Source of the DNA: Sciurus carolinensis
Lineage: Eukaryota > Chordata > Mammalia > Rodentia > Sciuridae
Direction: 5' to 3'
Length of the DNA stretch: 64,000 bases
Assembly: GCF_902686445.1 (NCBI RefSeq)
Contig: NC_062232.1
Location: 31,888,954-31,952,953 of the forward strand
Part shown: piece after piece, positions 54,920-64,000 of the stretch
Numbering within the stretch: position 1 is the stretch's first letter
Layout of the letters: each line of letters starts with the position of its first letter
The notes under the pieces: model-generated
The model's database searches: none
What the model was told of the DNA's origin: nothing
Seen by the model: only the letters and a program-made list of their open reading frames with translations
Made by a program: the position numbers and the translations under genes

Positions 54920-55640
54920 TAACTGTTCCCAGACTTTTTTGCCCTTTGTTCTTGAATGACCAGTCATCTTCTCCGGGTTGTAGGCTGAGCAGATTTGATG
55001 CCATTGCCTTAGCTGGTGACTCGGCCCATCTCTTTTGGGCTACTTTGAAAGACAAATGATTTCACAGCTTCAGAGAGGGTTCTCCTCATGTATATTTAAA
55101 CTGTTGTCTCTTGTTTTTCTTTTCAGTGTCCAAACTAGAATATTTTATTCCTTAAACCTTTTTTTCTCCAGAAGGTGTTGGTAGGAAAACAGTACTCAAG
55201 ACACTACAGCTTTTGTTCATATGTCAAGCTCTACTAATTCTTAAGATTGGTCCTTCCATAAGTTTATGCTTAGTACTTCTCATATTTAACATTCCTGGTT
55301 CATCTCAAATTTACATGAAGATCTTTGTTCCCCATATTGGCTTTTAAAGTATTAATATGACTTGGAGTGAAACATGTCTCTATTTCTATAGATTTACATG
55401 CTTGAAAGGGAGAAAATAATGGACAGCATTTTCAAAGAAATGAATTAATGATCATCCTGCATTTTATTTTTTGATTATGGCAATCAAATTCTCAGACGCT
55501 GATTTGAACACTATCCTTGATTTGTCAGGCACAAATCTACTGCCAGATGGATAACAGCATCTAAAGTCTTATGGAAGTTTGGTATAGGGATTTGGGAGAT
55601 GGACAGGTTGCAGACAGGTTGAAGAGGATATTAAGGAAAG
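54916..55640. other. Unassigned, no gene seen
   Basis: No recognised feature. Confidence 0.4.
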
Positions 55641-55644
55641 GCAG

Positions 55645-55795
55645 TGGTTGAAAGCCAGGGCTTTGAGTACCTATTTGCCACTTAGTGGTAATGACCTAAG
55701 GCAAGTTTCATAGGGTTACCAGGAGGGAGGATTGAGGCAGATAAGGCATTCAAGCACTTAGCATAGGACCCAGCAGAGAGTAAGCTCCTGGATTA
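55645..55795 (+). mobile_element. MIR fragment, sense
   Basis: GCAGTGGTTGAAAGCCAGGG, TTGCCACTTAGTGGTAATGA and GTTACCAGGAGGGAGGATTG follow sense MIR, including the 3' 'cttagcataggacccag' region in words at 55,757-55,775. Confidence 0.7.
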
Positions 55796-55799
55796 TAAA

Positions 55800-56160
55800 C
55801 TTTTTAAAAGGGAGATAACTCTGGCATAAGCACTGTTCGTTCTTTTGGCTCCTAACCATCAATTACAGACCCCTTGGAGTTTTAGGATGTTAGAACTTCA
55901 AATTACTTTTCCATTAGTGGTGATGGATTGGAAGGAACCATTCCCGTGCTTTCTCATTTAGTCCCCCTTGTGGCCAAAAACAGACATGTATGAAGCAGTG
56001 TGCTGGATTAGAAAGTGAATTGGCCAAAGCCCAGGCTTTTATGTGAGTACAACTGCATGGGTCTTCTAGGAATCGTGCCCACTATTTGGACTCCCCACTC
56101 AGTACAGTGCTAGTGAAGATAGAGTTCATGGACTCTGAAGCTTGCACTTGCTCACCCACC
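55800..56160. other. Unassigned, with a weak CTCF-like site
   Basis: No gene seen. See the separate entry at 55,958-55,976. Confidence 0.4.
55958..55976 (-). promoter_or_regulatory. Weak CTCF-like motif
   Basis: The minus strand reads TGGCCACAAGGGGGACTAA. It shares TGGCCAC and AGGGGG with the CTCF consensus but mismatches at the following CGC. Its orientation is convergent with the site at 37,576. Binding is uncertain. Confidence 0.35.
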
Positions 56161-56164
56161 CCTC

Positions 56165-56480
56165 ATGTTCAATCATTTAGTAAATATACACTGAATACCT
56201 ACTATGAACAGGCATTGCCTTGTCCCTGGGGATATACCAATAAATAAGGCAATATCCTGCCCTCACAGAGCTTTTTGGGAGACAGACAATATAAGTAAAT
56301 CAACAGTGCAGAGGCAACAAGTGCAGATGAGAAAAATAAAGCAGGAGCCCTGCTGAAGTGCAAGACTCTAATTTTAAGTAGGGTCATCAGGGAAGGGCTC
56401 TTTGAAGGAGTAGAAACTTGGAGAAATGAGAGATTTTGGAAATCCAGCAGTGTACTAACACAAAGTAAGAAGGCTACGAT
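56165..56480 (+). mobile_element. Ancient mammalian repeat (LINE-tail-like)
   Basis: TACACTGAATACCTACTATG, CTGGGGATATACCAATAAAT, CTGCCCTCACAGAGCTTTTT, GAGACAGACAATATAAGTAA and GGTCATCAGGGAAGGGCTCT follow a common mammal-wide repeat. Family as at 46,060 and 63,310, not securely named. The minus frame at 56,202-56,498 is inside it. Confidence 0.55.
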
Positions 56481-56484
56481 GTCA

Positions 56485-56929
56485 CTAGGTGACATCATCT
56501 TATGGGACCACTGTCATATATGTGGTGCTGTTGTCTGAAATATTTACAGTGCTTGACTTTACACCTGACTTGGTGGCAGTATCACATGTGGGTACAGTGT
56601 GGATATGTGAGTGTTGGGAAGAAATAAATCACTAATAGAAGTGGGCTTTTTGTTTGCTTTTCCTTAGATCACCTCAAGACAAAGTTAGGACCACCAAAAT
56701 GGAGAGCCCCACCTCACTGTTTATATCAGAATACTTGTTCCAGAATACTGCATACATGTTTTCTGCCCCTGCTTTTCCCTCATTTGATTATACATCATTT
56801 TCTGAAATTATGTCCCATCAGCTTTGGTTTCACCTAAAAGAAGGCACGAATTTGCCACCCCACCCACTCATAGCACAGACAACATGGAAATTCAGTGACT
56901 TCCTCTTCATCTGAGTTCTAGCAGCTTCT
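56485..56929. other. Unassigned, no gene seen
   Basis: No recognised feature. The plus frame at 56,654-56,914 is unsupported. Confidence 0.4.
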
Positions 56930-56940
56930 TGTTTACTTTA

Positions 56941-57141
56941 TTTGGTACTGGGAATCAAACCTAGAGGTCTTCTTTTCCACTGAGCCACATCCCCAGCCCT
57001 TTTTGGTTTTATTTTGAAGCAGGATCTTGCTAATTTGCTTAGGGCCTCACTAAGTTGCTGAGACTACCTTTGAACTTGTGATCTTCCTGCCTCAGCCTCC
57101 AGAGCAGCTGGGATTACAGGTGTACACCACCACACTTGGCC
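56941..57141 (-). mobile_element. Composite B1/ID SINE, antisense, 11-bp TSD
   Basis: TGTTTACTTTA at 56,930-56,940 and 57,142-57,152 is a perfect TSD. The ID-part complement (GGTACTGGGAATCAAACCTA) and B1-part complement (GCTGGGATTACAGGTGTACA) lie between, moderately diverged. Confidence 0.94.
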
Positions 57142-57150
57142 TGTTTACTT

Positions 57151-57230
57151 TACATATGTACATATACACACATAGGTACACATATACATATACACATATA
57201 TACACACATATAGGTATATATATGCATATG
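57151..57230. repeat. Alternating purine-pyrimidine (TA/CA) repeat
   Basis: An imperfect ACATAT/ACACAT repeat of about 80 bases starts inside the 3' TSD of the SINE. Alternating purine-pyrimidine sequence of this kind can adopt left-handed Z-DNA. Confidence 0.85.
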
Positions 57231-57234
57231 AACT

Positions 57235-59285
57235 GAATTTGTTTTGGTATTTGGAAGATGATAGTCCTATAGAGAACCTATGGAAAGAAAATGCTCCCTT
57301 TTGAAAATAATGGGACTCTAGGAGAGCCAAATCTGTTCAACAACATGATTACGAGCAACACGTGCTGTTCTGTTAAGATTAGCATTTAATTTCATATTTA
57401 TGGTATAGTTGTTAGGATTAGTTTATCCAGGTTCATTCCCGTCCGATAACTCCTGAGGACACAGCCACTGTAAGGAGCTGAATCTGAAGAAGAGCTCATC
57501 ACTAATTCATTCTGTATTTGTCAAGTTCCCACTATGGGCTCCAGAGGGACATTGTACTATAGGCAGATTGATTGGTTTTCAAATTAAAAACTTGGACTCA
57601 TAATCAGACAAGCAGTGATTCTGCTTACATGGATACTAGGACAGAATATTTGAATGACATGTCTTGGAAAATCAGGCAGAGGATGTGGCTGAAGCTTTGG
57701 TGGATATAAAGGAGGTAAAGGACTGGATTTTCTTTCATAGGACTTTCGAGATCTTGATGTGTACACAATTAGCAGTACAGGACAGGGTAAACATGGTCAG
57801 CAGAAACCTTCAATATTAATGTAGTTTTAGCTCTTATTTATAAACTTATTCTGACATTTAAGAGTATCTTTTCTTAAAGTGGGATTTGTCCCATATTTTC
57901 ATAGGTCTGGTCACCTGAGAAATGGAAGCAAGGGAAGCAGTCATTTCCCCACAGCTCTTCCTTCAGTCAGTGGTGGTTGGCCAGATGCCAGTGACACTAA
58001 GACTTAGTACTCCTGGCACTCATGTGGCCTCTCTGTGTGTTAAAGTGCACCAACAGATTTTTAGTACAAGTGAGATCAGCTTGGGGGTTTCATGAAGGAG
58101 GTGTGACAAAGAGGGAATCCCCCGAACGTTAAGCTTCTATCACTTTAGCCACTACAGCTGGTCCTGATTTCTAAGTACATAAATCTCCTGGTAAGTGGCT
58201 TTGCTGGCCCTAATTCCTAATAGGCATTCACCTATGTGATGTCTATTTATATATCTGGGTCATTTTGAAAGTAGAGGTGTGAGCTACATCTAGAAAATTT
58301 TAAGCTCTGGTTTGCTCATTCTTTCTTCCTTTGATGTGCTCTTGAACACCTGAAGTTGGAGGAAGACCCTCCCTATCACTGCAGATCTGAATTCTAAGTC
58401 CTGTCTTAAACATTTTCAAGGAAAACTCATTGGTGCTTATAAATAAAAGTAATGCCAAGGGGCTCAGAATATCCTACCTTTACCATTCTTCCCTGATGCT
58501 TCCAGCTAGACTCGCCGAGGCTAAGTACAGATCCCACTCACTGCAGGGCCTTGACAAACTCGTTTGGTATCCTAGTTAACAGTTGGCTTGATCTTAGCCC
58601 CTCTGAGGACCTTTGGGCATTTCAAAGAAATGGAAAGAACTCTAGAAGTAGAAGAGCCCCTGTAGATGTACTGGGGCCTGTTCTGTGAGTATAGATGACA
58701 AATTAAAGCACAAATATGCAACATGACTGGTACAAAGTAGTGGTTACAACTTCAGAGATAATTGGAAGAAGGAAACATTGTTTGCTGAACTTACAGCATG
58801 CCTAGGGCCATTTTCCATGAAATGATCATTTCCTTCACTACCTACGTGAAGAACCTATGAGGGACCCACAGTTATAGCTGGAATGTCTGTTTTCATAGTG
58901 TCCATCATAAGCCCTTTACAGTAATCTTCAAAGTCATCTGTGATCTGTTAGGCAATCTGCATGTCTAACACTGGTTATATGCCACTGATAAAATCCAAGT
59001 GTAACCAATTGCTCTAGGCTCATGACCTAGCTCCTGAAACTTGAAGTCTATGAATTGACTATAGGATGTACTATGTTTAAATTCAGAACATAATCTTGTG
59101 GGCCTTTCTGGGAGTGTAAGTAAAGAGAACCATGTCAGCTCATGAATGCCCTTCTCCCCACAGTCAATGAACTGTGCTGGTGTTTGGTTTCATGTAAGTC
59201 TTTAATGGAGCAAAAAAGAAGAAAGTGCCTTTCTTCTACATCTTCTTCCATTGATAGCCACCTCCATAGATTTATCTACTCTGTT
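57235..59285. other. Unassigned, no gene seen
   Basis: About 2 kb with no recognised transposon except possible decayed MIR/L2 words near 57,500-57,560. No exon that I can defend. Confidence 0.45.
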
Positions 59286-59297
59286 CTGTGTCTTCTT

Positions 59298-59386
59298 TTT
59301 TTTTTTTTTTTGTGGTGCTGGGGATCGAACCCAGGGCCCTGTGCTTGTAAGGCAAGCACTTGACCAACTGAGCTATCTCCCCAGCC
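59298..59386 (-). mobile_element. Young ID SINE, antisense
   Basis: T tail followed by GTGGTGCTGGGGATCGAACC, GTAAGGCAAGCACTTGACCA and CTGAGCTATCTCCCCAGCCC. CTGTGTCTTCTT at 59,286-59,297 and CTGTGTCTCTTC at 59,387-59,398 are a 12-bp TSD with a small shift. Almost consensus. Confidence 0.94.
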
Positions 59387-59399
59387 CTGTGTCTCTTCC

Positions 59400-59690
59400 T
59401 TCTAGTGATGGTTTTCTTCAAGCCTTAGCCCTTGACCTTCTCACTGACATCTGCTTTTGTTTCTTGAGATACATTGTTCCCTCAGCTGTCATTTATGGCT
59501 TCAGCTCTCACTTGCCACTTTGATACCCTCCTGAACTCCAGCCGCATATCTACAACTGCCTTCCAAACATGTTACCTATGTGGACTTTGGTCACCTCAAA
59601 CCACATAGCAAACAGGGCCTATACCTATGCTCTCTGGATTTCCTGTGGGTTCTCAAATTCAATTTAAACAAATGAGCATTTAGGATCATC
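59400..59690 (+). mobile_element. Possible L2/CR1-type LINE fragment
   Basis: CTTCTCACTGACATCTG, CTGAACTCCAGCCGCATATC and TACAACTGCCTTCCAAACAT resemble an ancient LINE 3' region, as at 23,960. Confidence 0.45.
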
Positions 59691-59741
59691 TCACTCCTCT
59701 CCCTCTTCAGCATCTATCCCTTTGTAAAGATACCATTCATC

Positions 59742-59945
59742 AGCCGGGCATAATGACTATAATCCCAGTGGCTCCGGAGGCTGAGACAGGAAGACCACAA
59801 GTTCAAAGTCAGTCTTAGCAAAAGTGAGGTGCTTAGCAACTCAGTGAGACCCTGTCTCTAAATAATATATACAATAGGGCTGGGGATGTGGCTCAGTGGT
59901 CGAGTGCCCCTGAGTTCAATCCCAGGTACCAAAAAAAAAAAAAAA
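59742..59945 (+). mobile_element. Composite B1/ID SINE, sense, 12-bp TSD
   Basis: ATACCATTCATC at 59,730-59,741 and ATACCACTCATC at 59,946-59,957 are a TSD with one difference. 7SL/B1 part (GCCGGGCATAATGACTATAA), ID part (GGGGATGTGGCTCAGTGGTC, GAGTTCAATCCCAGG) and poly(A) tail. Confidence 0.94.
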
Positions 59946-59982
59946 ATACCACTCATCTCTCAGCCATGTCACATGCACTGGC

Positions 59983-59984
<2 letters not shown>

Positions 59985-60019
<35 letters not shown>
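59985..60019. repeat. (CA)n microsatellite
   Basis: About 17 CA units, separate from the SINE tail 40 bases to its left. Confidence 0.95.
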
Positions 60020-60023
<4 letters not shown>

Positions 60024-60430
60024 TGCAACTCACATATACAGACATGACCATGATGAAGCAAACAGGCTTATGTGGCCAAAATACTTGCCTACAAAGAAGT
60101 AGCTCAAAGCATATGTCTTATTTCTATTAAGATGACAGTCATCTTCATATAAAACGGGACACTTTGATTATGCTAGTAAGCTTATGAATTTTTAGATATC
60201 TGTGTAAAATTTCTTGAACCCTTGGGCATACTTCTTTTCCTCTCTTACCTCGGAGCCTTACATCACATTAGAAACCTGGGAGAATAGTGAGTTTCTAGTA
60301 TAAAAACGAGCTGACTCTCCTACCCTCACTCCTGGTGGTTTGGCAGTCACAAGGAAAACCTAATTTGCCCAAAGGCATATCTACAAATTTCCTTATATAT
60401 TTTCACATCCGCAAATTTATTGCAGAGTGT
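60020..60430. other. Unassigned, no gene seen
   Basis: No recognised feature. Confidence 0.4.
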
Positions 60431-60434
60431 ATAA

Positions 60435-60615
60435 ACATGTCACTTAGCAGAATGTCAGAGCTGGGAGGAGGTACTAGAAATCAGGTTCTTCCACCTCCTG
60501 ATCTTACTGAAGAGGAAACTAAGGCATAGAAAGCTTAGGTGATCTGTCCAAAGTCACATAGCTAGTGACAGAACTGTAAACCCTGGTCTTCTAGCCCCCA
60601 GCCCAGAGATCTACC
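60435..60615 (-). mobile_element. MIR-like element, antisense
   Basis: GATCTTACTGAAGAGGAAAC, TAAGGCATAGAAAGCTTAGG and CAAAGTCACATAGCTAGTGA match the reverse-complement core of MIR or a related core-SINE. Confidence 0.65.
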
Positions 60616-60619
60616 ATTT

Positions 60620-60985
60620 ACCTACCTTTTAAATTTATTGAGTAACTTTCTGTTGCCCAGCTGGAGTGCTTTCCCAAGCCCAGTGAAAAATTACAATAAA
60701 CTCTGGTTCTTAGTCCATTGTAGAACACTTAGTATACACACAAATAATTCACAATAAAAACAAGTTATAACTCGTTAAATTTCTTGAAGTTTAAAGAGAG
60801 TATCACAAGATTATAGAAGCTGCTGATTTCTTTGCCTTACTGGTTGCTTTCTCCATCTCCACAAAATTTGGTTCCCAACACTGTGAAGACTTGCTCCCCC
60901 ACCTCACCCCCCAAACCCCTTAGCACACACACTCACATAAGAATTAGCTGAAAGAATTGTTTGCTGGTTACTTTTCTTAATCTAA
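60620..60985. other. Unassigned, no gene seen
   Basis: C-rich run near 60,895-60,915, otherwise nothing recognised. Confidence 0.4.
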
Positions 60986-60989
60986 CATC

Positions 60990-61206
60990 TGAGCTGGGTG
61001 CCTTGGCTCATGCCTATAATCCCAGCAACTTGGGAGGTTGAGGTAGGAGGATCACAAGTTTGAGACCAGTCTCAGCAACTTAGCAAGGCCTTGTCTCAAA
61101 AAGAAAAGCATAAAAAGGGCTGGGGGTGTAATATGGTTCAGTGGTATAGCACCCATGAATTTAATACCCAGTACCAGTACCAAAACCAAAAAAATCCCAA
61201 AAAGTA
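60990..61206 (+). mobile_element. Composite B1/ID SINE, sense, diverged
   Basis: 7SL/B1 part (GGCTCATGCCTATAATCCCA) and ID part with a small insertion before the A box (GGGGGTGTAATATGGTTCAG; CACCCATGAATTTAATACCC). The A-rich tail contains CCAAAA. Older than most copies here. No clear TSD. Confidence 0.9.
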
Positions 61207-61209
61207 AGG

Positions 61210-62985
61210 CATCTTTATTTTAACTATAGATGATGTGTATGGAGTTTCTATGTTGTGCATTTTTTCTGAGTTATAGAATTATCTGGAGTGAGGGAAGGAT
61301 ATTTGACAATACCTCTGGGTGTAGTCACCAAGAATGAATTAACCTGTAGACCTCTGGGATGATTGAATTGTGACTTTCACCCAAAATGCAATCTAACTGA
61401 GATTTTTCACCTACTGCCTCTTCTGGACATTTCTTTTGGTCAGATTTTAGATGTCATGCTTTCTATCCCATATGACTTCTCAGAAAGGTGTCTCTTCTAG
61501 GTATTTTATATCTCTCTGATTAATTTTTGACTTCCATTAAATTTTTCTTTAATTGTATGGTATGTTAAATATGAATTCATGCCATCATTAGAATGATGTG
61601 CATGTTAATTTAGAAGGTGGGATTCACAAACCAGGTATAGATATAGAGAGAAAGAATAGGAACTTTTTTCCCCTCTCAGAACCAAACCTGGCAAAACATG
61701 AGTGTAGCTGCAGCAATTTAATCAGAAGATCTGTGTTGCAGAAAAGGGAATGGGCATAAGCCAAAAGCCTATTGTAAGCTTTTGGATTGTAAGATGGCAG
61801 CTTGTCATCCTTGACTCTTCTTTGGGAATGAGGATGCTGCAAGGTCTGCAGAGATACTTCCTAGCATTAGCCAGGATGACCTAGTAGAAGGAAGGGGAAT
61901 CACTGATATCTACTGACTGCTCCCCAAATATCAATTTTAGGATTAAAATGAACCCTGAAGTCTCTTACAGAGCCTTTCAGGAGCCCCTTAGCATATGGTT
62001 TTCTTTCAGTAACATCAAGATAATATATACTATTACACAAAAGTTTTTCTAGTTCTGATCTAGCTTTATGAATGCTACAATTATAGTTGTATTCAGCCTC
62101 ATCACCAAGCCTAAATTAGTAGTAGCTAGTGGTACGCTGTTACCCATAAATTTTGAGCTGGGGTGTAAGCACATAGGAAATGAGATGCTGGGAATGAGCA
62201 AGTGTTGGAGAACCTCAACTAGGTGATTGCTGATGGAGTCTTGGGCCTGCCCTCCTGGCCTAGGGTTGATTTGGGAGCATGTGCAGTAGTGATGAGATCT
62301 CTGATCTCTTATCTGACTCCTCCTCAAACCACAGCATTGACTGCTTCCTAATCTCTTATGAGAAAGAAGCAAAACTGTACTGAGAAACATAACATGGGTT
62401 AGTGATTAATTTAGGAATTTGAGGGTGCTGAAGAGTTCCGATACAAACTTGCTTTGAAAGAGAGAGAGATCAAAAGAATCTGTCCCTTGCTTTTCACTTT
62501 GACTTTCTAGATTTTGAGAAGTGGCTCCCCTGTGGGAACTTGTACAGGTGTGTATATGGGTGAATGTGTGTTGAGAGGAACCAAAAAAAATATCATACAA
62601 CTGACAATGATTTTTGTCTTTGACTTGTCTTTGTATATTTCCTATCCTTGGTAAGAAGTAATTTATAGTAGAAAGTGTGAGCATGTGCTAGTTTATTGTG
62701 TTTCATATGGCTCACTAGCTTTTGCTTATAGTTTATTTTCTTCAACCACTGGCAATTTCTTCTAACCCTCACCCCAAGTCCACCACCACTACCACTCAGT
62801 AAGGGCACATATCCATTTTCTTCTCTGTATGTTGAGTCCTTCCTTCTTTGTCTTTAGCATCATTATTTCCCCAGATTACTGTCCTGCTCAGTGAATCAGA
62901 TTGACATTCTTGCATTTCTGAGAGGTTCTCACAGAGGTTCAGAGGGTACTGTGGGTGGAATGCTAACATGAAACTTTCCCCCCTT
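61210..62985. other. Unassigned, no gene seen
   Basis: About 1.8 kb without a recognised repeat. The frames at 61,624-62,808 on the minus strand are unsupported. Confidence 0.45.
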
Positions 62986-63049
62986 TTTAAAAATTTAATT
63001 ATACATATATATATTTATATATATTGTAGATGGACACAATACCCTTTAT

Positions 63050-63050
63050 C

Positions 63051-63085
<35 letters not shown>

Positions 63086-63096
63086 TTCATTCATTT
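63050..63096. repeat. (ATTT)n simple repeat
   Basis: About 11 ATTT units with two ATTC variants, in the shared tail/insertion zone of the two ID elements. Confidence 0.93.
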
Positions 63097-63106
63097 ATTT
63101 TTTTTT

Positions 63107-63184
63107 GGCGGTGCTGGGGATTGAACCCAGGGCCTTGTGCATGCAAGGCAAGCACTCTACCAGCTGAGCTATCTCCCCAGCCCC
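63107..63184 (-). mobile_element. Young ID SINE nested in an older ID
   Basis: GGCGGTGCTGGGGATTGAAC, GCATGCAAGGCAAGCACTCT and CCAGCTGAGCTATCTCCCCA give an almost consensus ID body. ATTTATTT words on both sides are the target, so an exact TSD cannot be defined. Confidence 0.94.
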
Positions 63185-63309
63185 TTATTTATTTATTTTT
63201 ATGTGGTATTGAGGATCAAACCCAGTGCACCCCCCCAGTGCCCCACACATGCCAGGCAAGTACTCTATGATGGAGCTACAACACCAGCCCCACTTTTCCC
63301 TATCTTAAC

Positions 63310-63690
63310 GGCACACTTGACTGCTTTTTCATCCAGCAGACATGTACAGGGCAGTGTCTGTGTGAAAGGCACACAGACAGCTCTTGCCTTCAAAGAAATC
63401 TTGGTCCTGGATGTGCATAGGAAGGGGATAGGTCACAACAGGACCATGGCATACTACAGAATAAGTTTAAGGAGGCTGGAAGGAGTGGGTACAGTGTGGA
63501 CCACAAGTTTAGGTTGTGAACAGGGAGTGACCAGAAGAATAGGAATTTTAGGTATGGCTATCATGAGCAAAAGTTGGGAACTACAGAGCACAACTCAGTT
63601 TTCTTGGAACTACATAGGTGCATACAGGACAGTAAGGGAGATAAGGCTGAAAAGGTGGGCTGTAGTGTATGTAGAAGGAGTTATTTATGT
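63310..63690 (+). mobile_element. Ancient mammalian repeat (LINE-tail-like)
   Basis: CCAGCAGACATGTACAGGGC, GTGTGAAAGGCACACAGACA, CTCTTGCCTTCAAAGAAATC and GATAAGGCTGAAAAGGTGGG follow the same old repeat family as 46,060 and 56,165. A 224-codon plus frame (63,137-63,811), the longest in the window, is made from the two ID elements and this repeat and is not a gene. Confidence 0.5.
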
Positions 63691-63694
63691 GGAA

Positions 63695-64000
63695 TTTGGG
63701 CTTCCAAACACACACCTTCTCCATCAGGAGTGTTTGAGTATGATAACAGCAACACTGGCAAAGGCCTGTCCTCTGTGGGTTATTCTTAGATTTCTAGCAC
63801 ACAGGTGCTAGAAGGGGCTTATCTAACTTAGTCCCCACATTATTCAGAGGAGAATGAGTTCCTTTGAGAGTGGTTGACCTGCTCAAGAGTAGAATGTTGA
63901 GTTGTTTTTCTCCCTGGCAATATGGTGCCCACAGTGTTTTTTCTTTGCACCCACTGGCAAACATTAAGAGGCATGCTGAAGTCCACAAAAGGAGTCCTTT
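63695..64000. other. Unassigned, no gene seen
   Basis: Possibly a decayed MIR around 63,830-63,890. Nothing else recognised. Confidence 0.4.

Larger units (their letters stand above)
63023..63291 (-). mobile_element. Long-form ID SINE, antisense, split by a younger ID
   Basis: Outer element of the extended subtype: TTGTAGATGGACACAATACC and an ATTT-rich stretch on the left, then GTGGTATTGAGGATCAAACC and GGAGCTACAACACCAGCCCC on the right. A C-run (63,228-63,235) and a duplicated CAGTGC(AC) mark local damage in the B-box complement. The inner ID at 63,107-63,184 interrupts it inside the ATTT repeat. Confidence 0.88.

Noticed and set aside
54735..55059. Frames with long Leu/Ser, His/Thr or Arg/Glu, Cys/Val runs
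   Set aside because: Translations of the (CT)n(CA)n microsatellite.
63137..63811. 224-codon plus-strand frame, the longest in the window
   Set aside because: It begins inside the ID SINE, passes through the older ID and an ancient repeat, and has no domain. A chance frame across repeats.

Overview
This is mammalian nuclear DNA with no protein-coding gene, rRNA gene, functional tRNA gene or CRISPR array that I can support. The repeat content points to the squirrel family (ground squirrel, marmot or tree squirrel). There are many short tRNA-derived ID elements, and many composite SINEs that join a 7SL/B1-like left part to an ID-like right part (the arrangement called B1-dID). There are also rodent-type MaLR LTRs and L1 3' ends, all on a background of old mammal-wide repeats (MIR, L2, MER5-type hAT, MER2-type Tigger, MLT1). 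The exact species cannot be read from the window.

Layout. 0-5 kb: an antisense L1 fragment with a 14-bp target-site duplication (TSD), carrying telomere-like repeats in its 3' UTR, then a long unassigned stretch and an old sense L1. 5-20 kb: dense SINE insertions, a 280-bp polypyrimidine tract, MIR and MER5 copies, a 1.5-kb ancient repeat and a GATA/CTAT microsatellite. 20-31 kb: an old antisense L1, L2/MIR remnants, a MLT1-like LTR, then a SINE inserted directly against a solo MaLR LTR. 31-38 kb: SINE-free and AT-rich, with a coding-like antisense patch of unknown origin and a strong CTCF-type motif at 37,576. 38-50 kb: MIR/L2 remnants, a possible endogenous-retrovirus LTR at 42.6-43.3 kb, and a short L1 3' end with an 18-bp TSD. 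50-64 kb: a MER2-type DNA transposon, several SINEs, a compound CT/CA microsatellite and a nested ID-in-ID insertion.

Most open reading frames here are chance frames in AT-rich DNA, or frames inside simple repeats and SINEs. None shows a recognisable protein domain, a plausible exon structure or codon-like conservation, apart from the L1 ORF2 remnants. The region is best read as intergenic or deep-intronic. Repeat names come from recognising family consensus patterns by eye. Boundaries backed by a TSD are firm to a few bases; the others are approximate, commonly by 10-50 bases.
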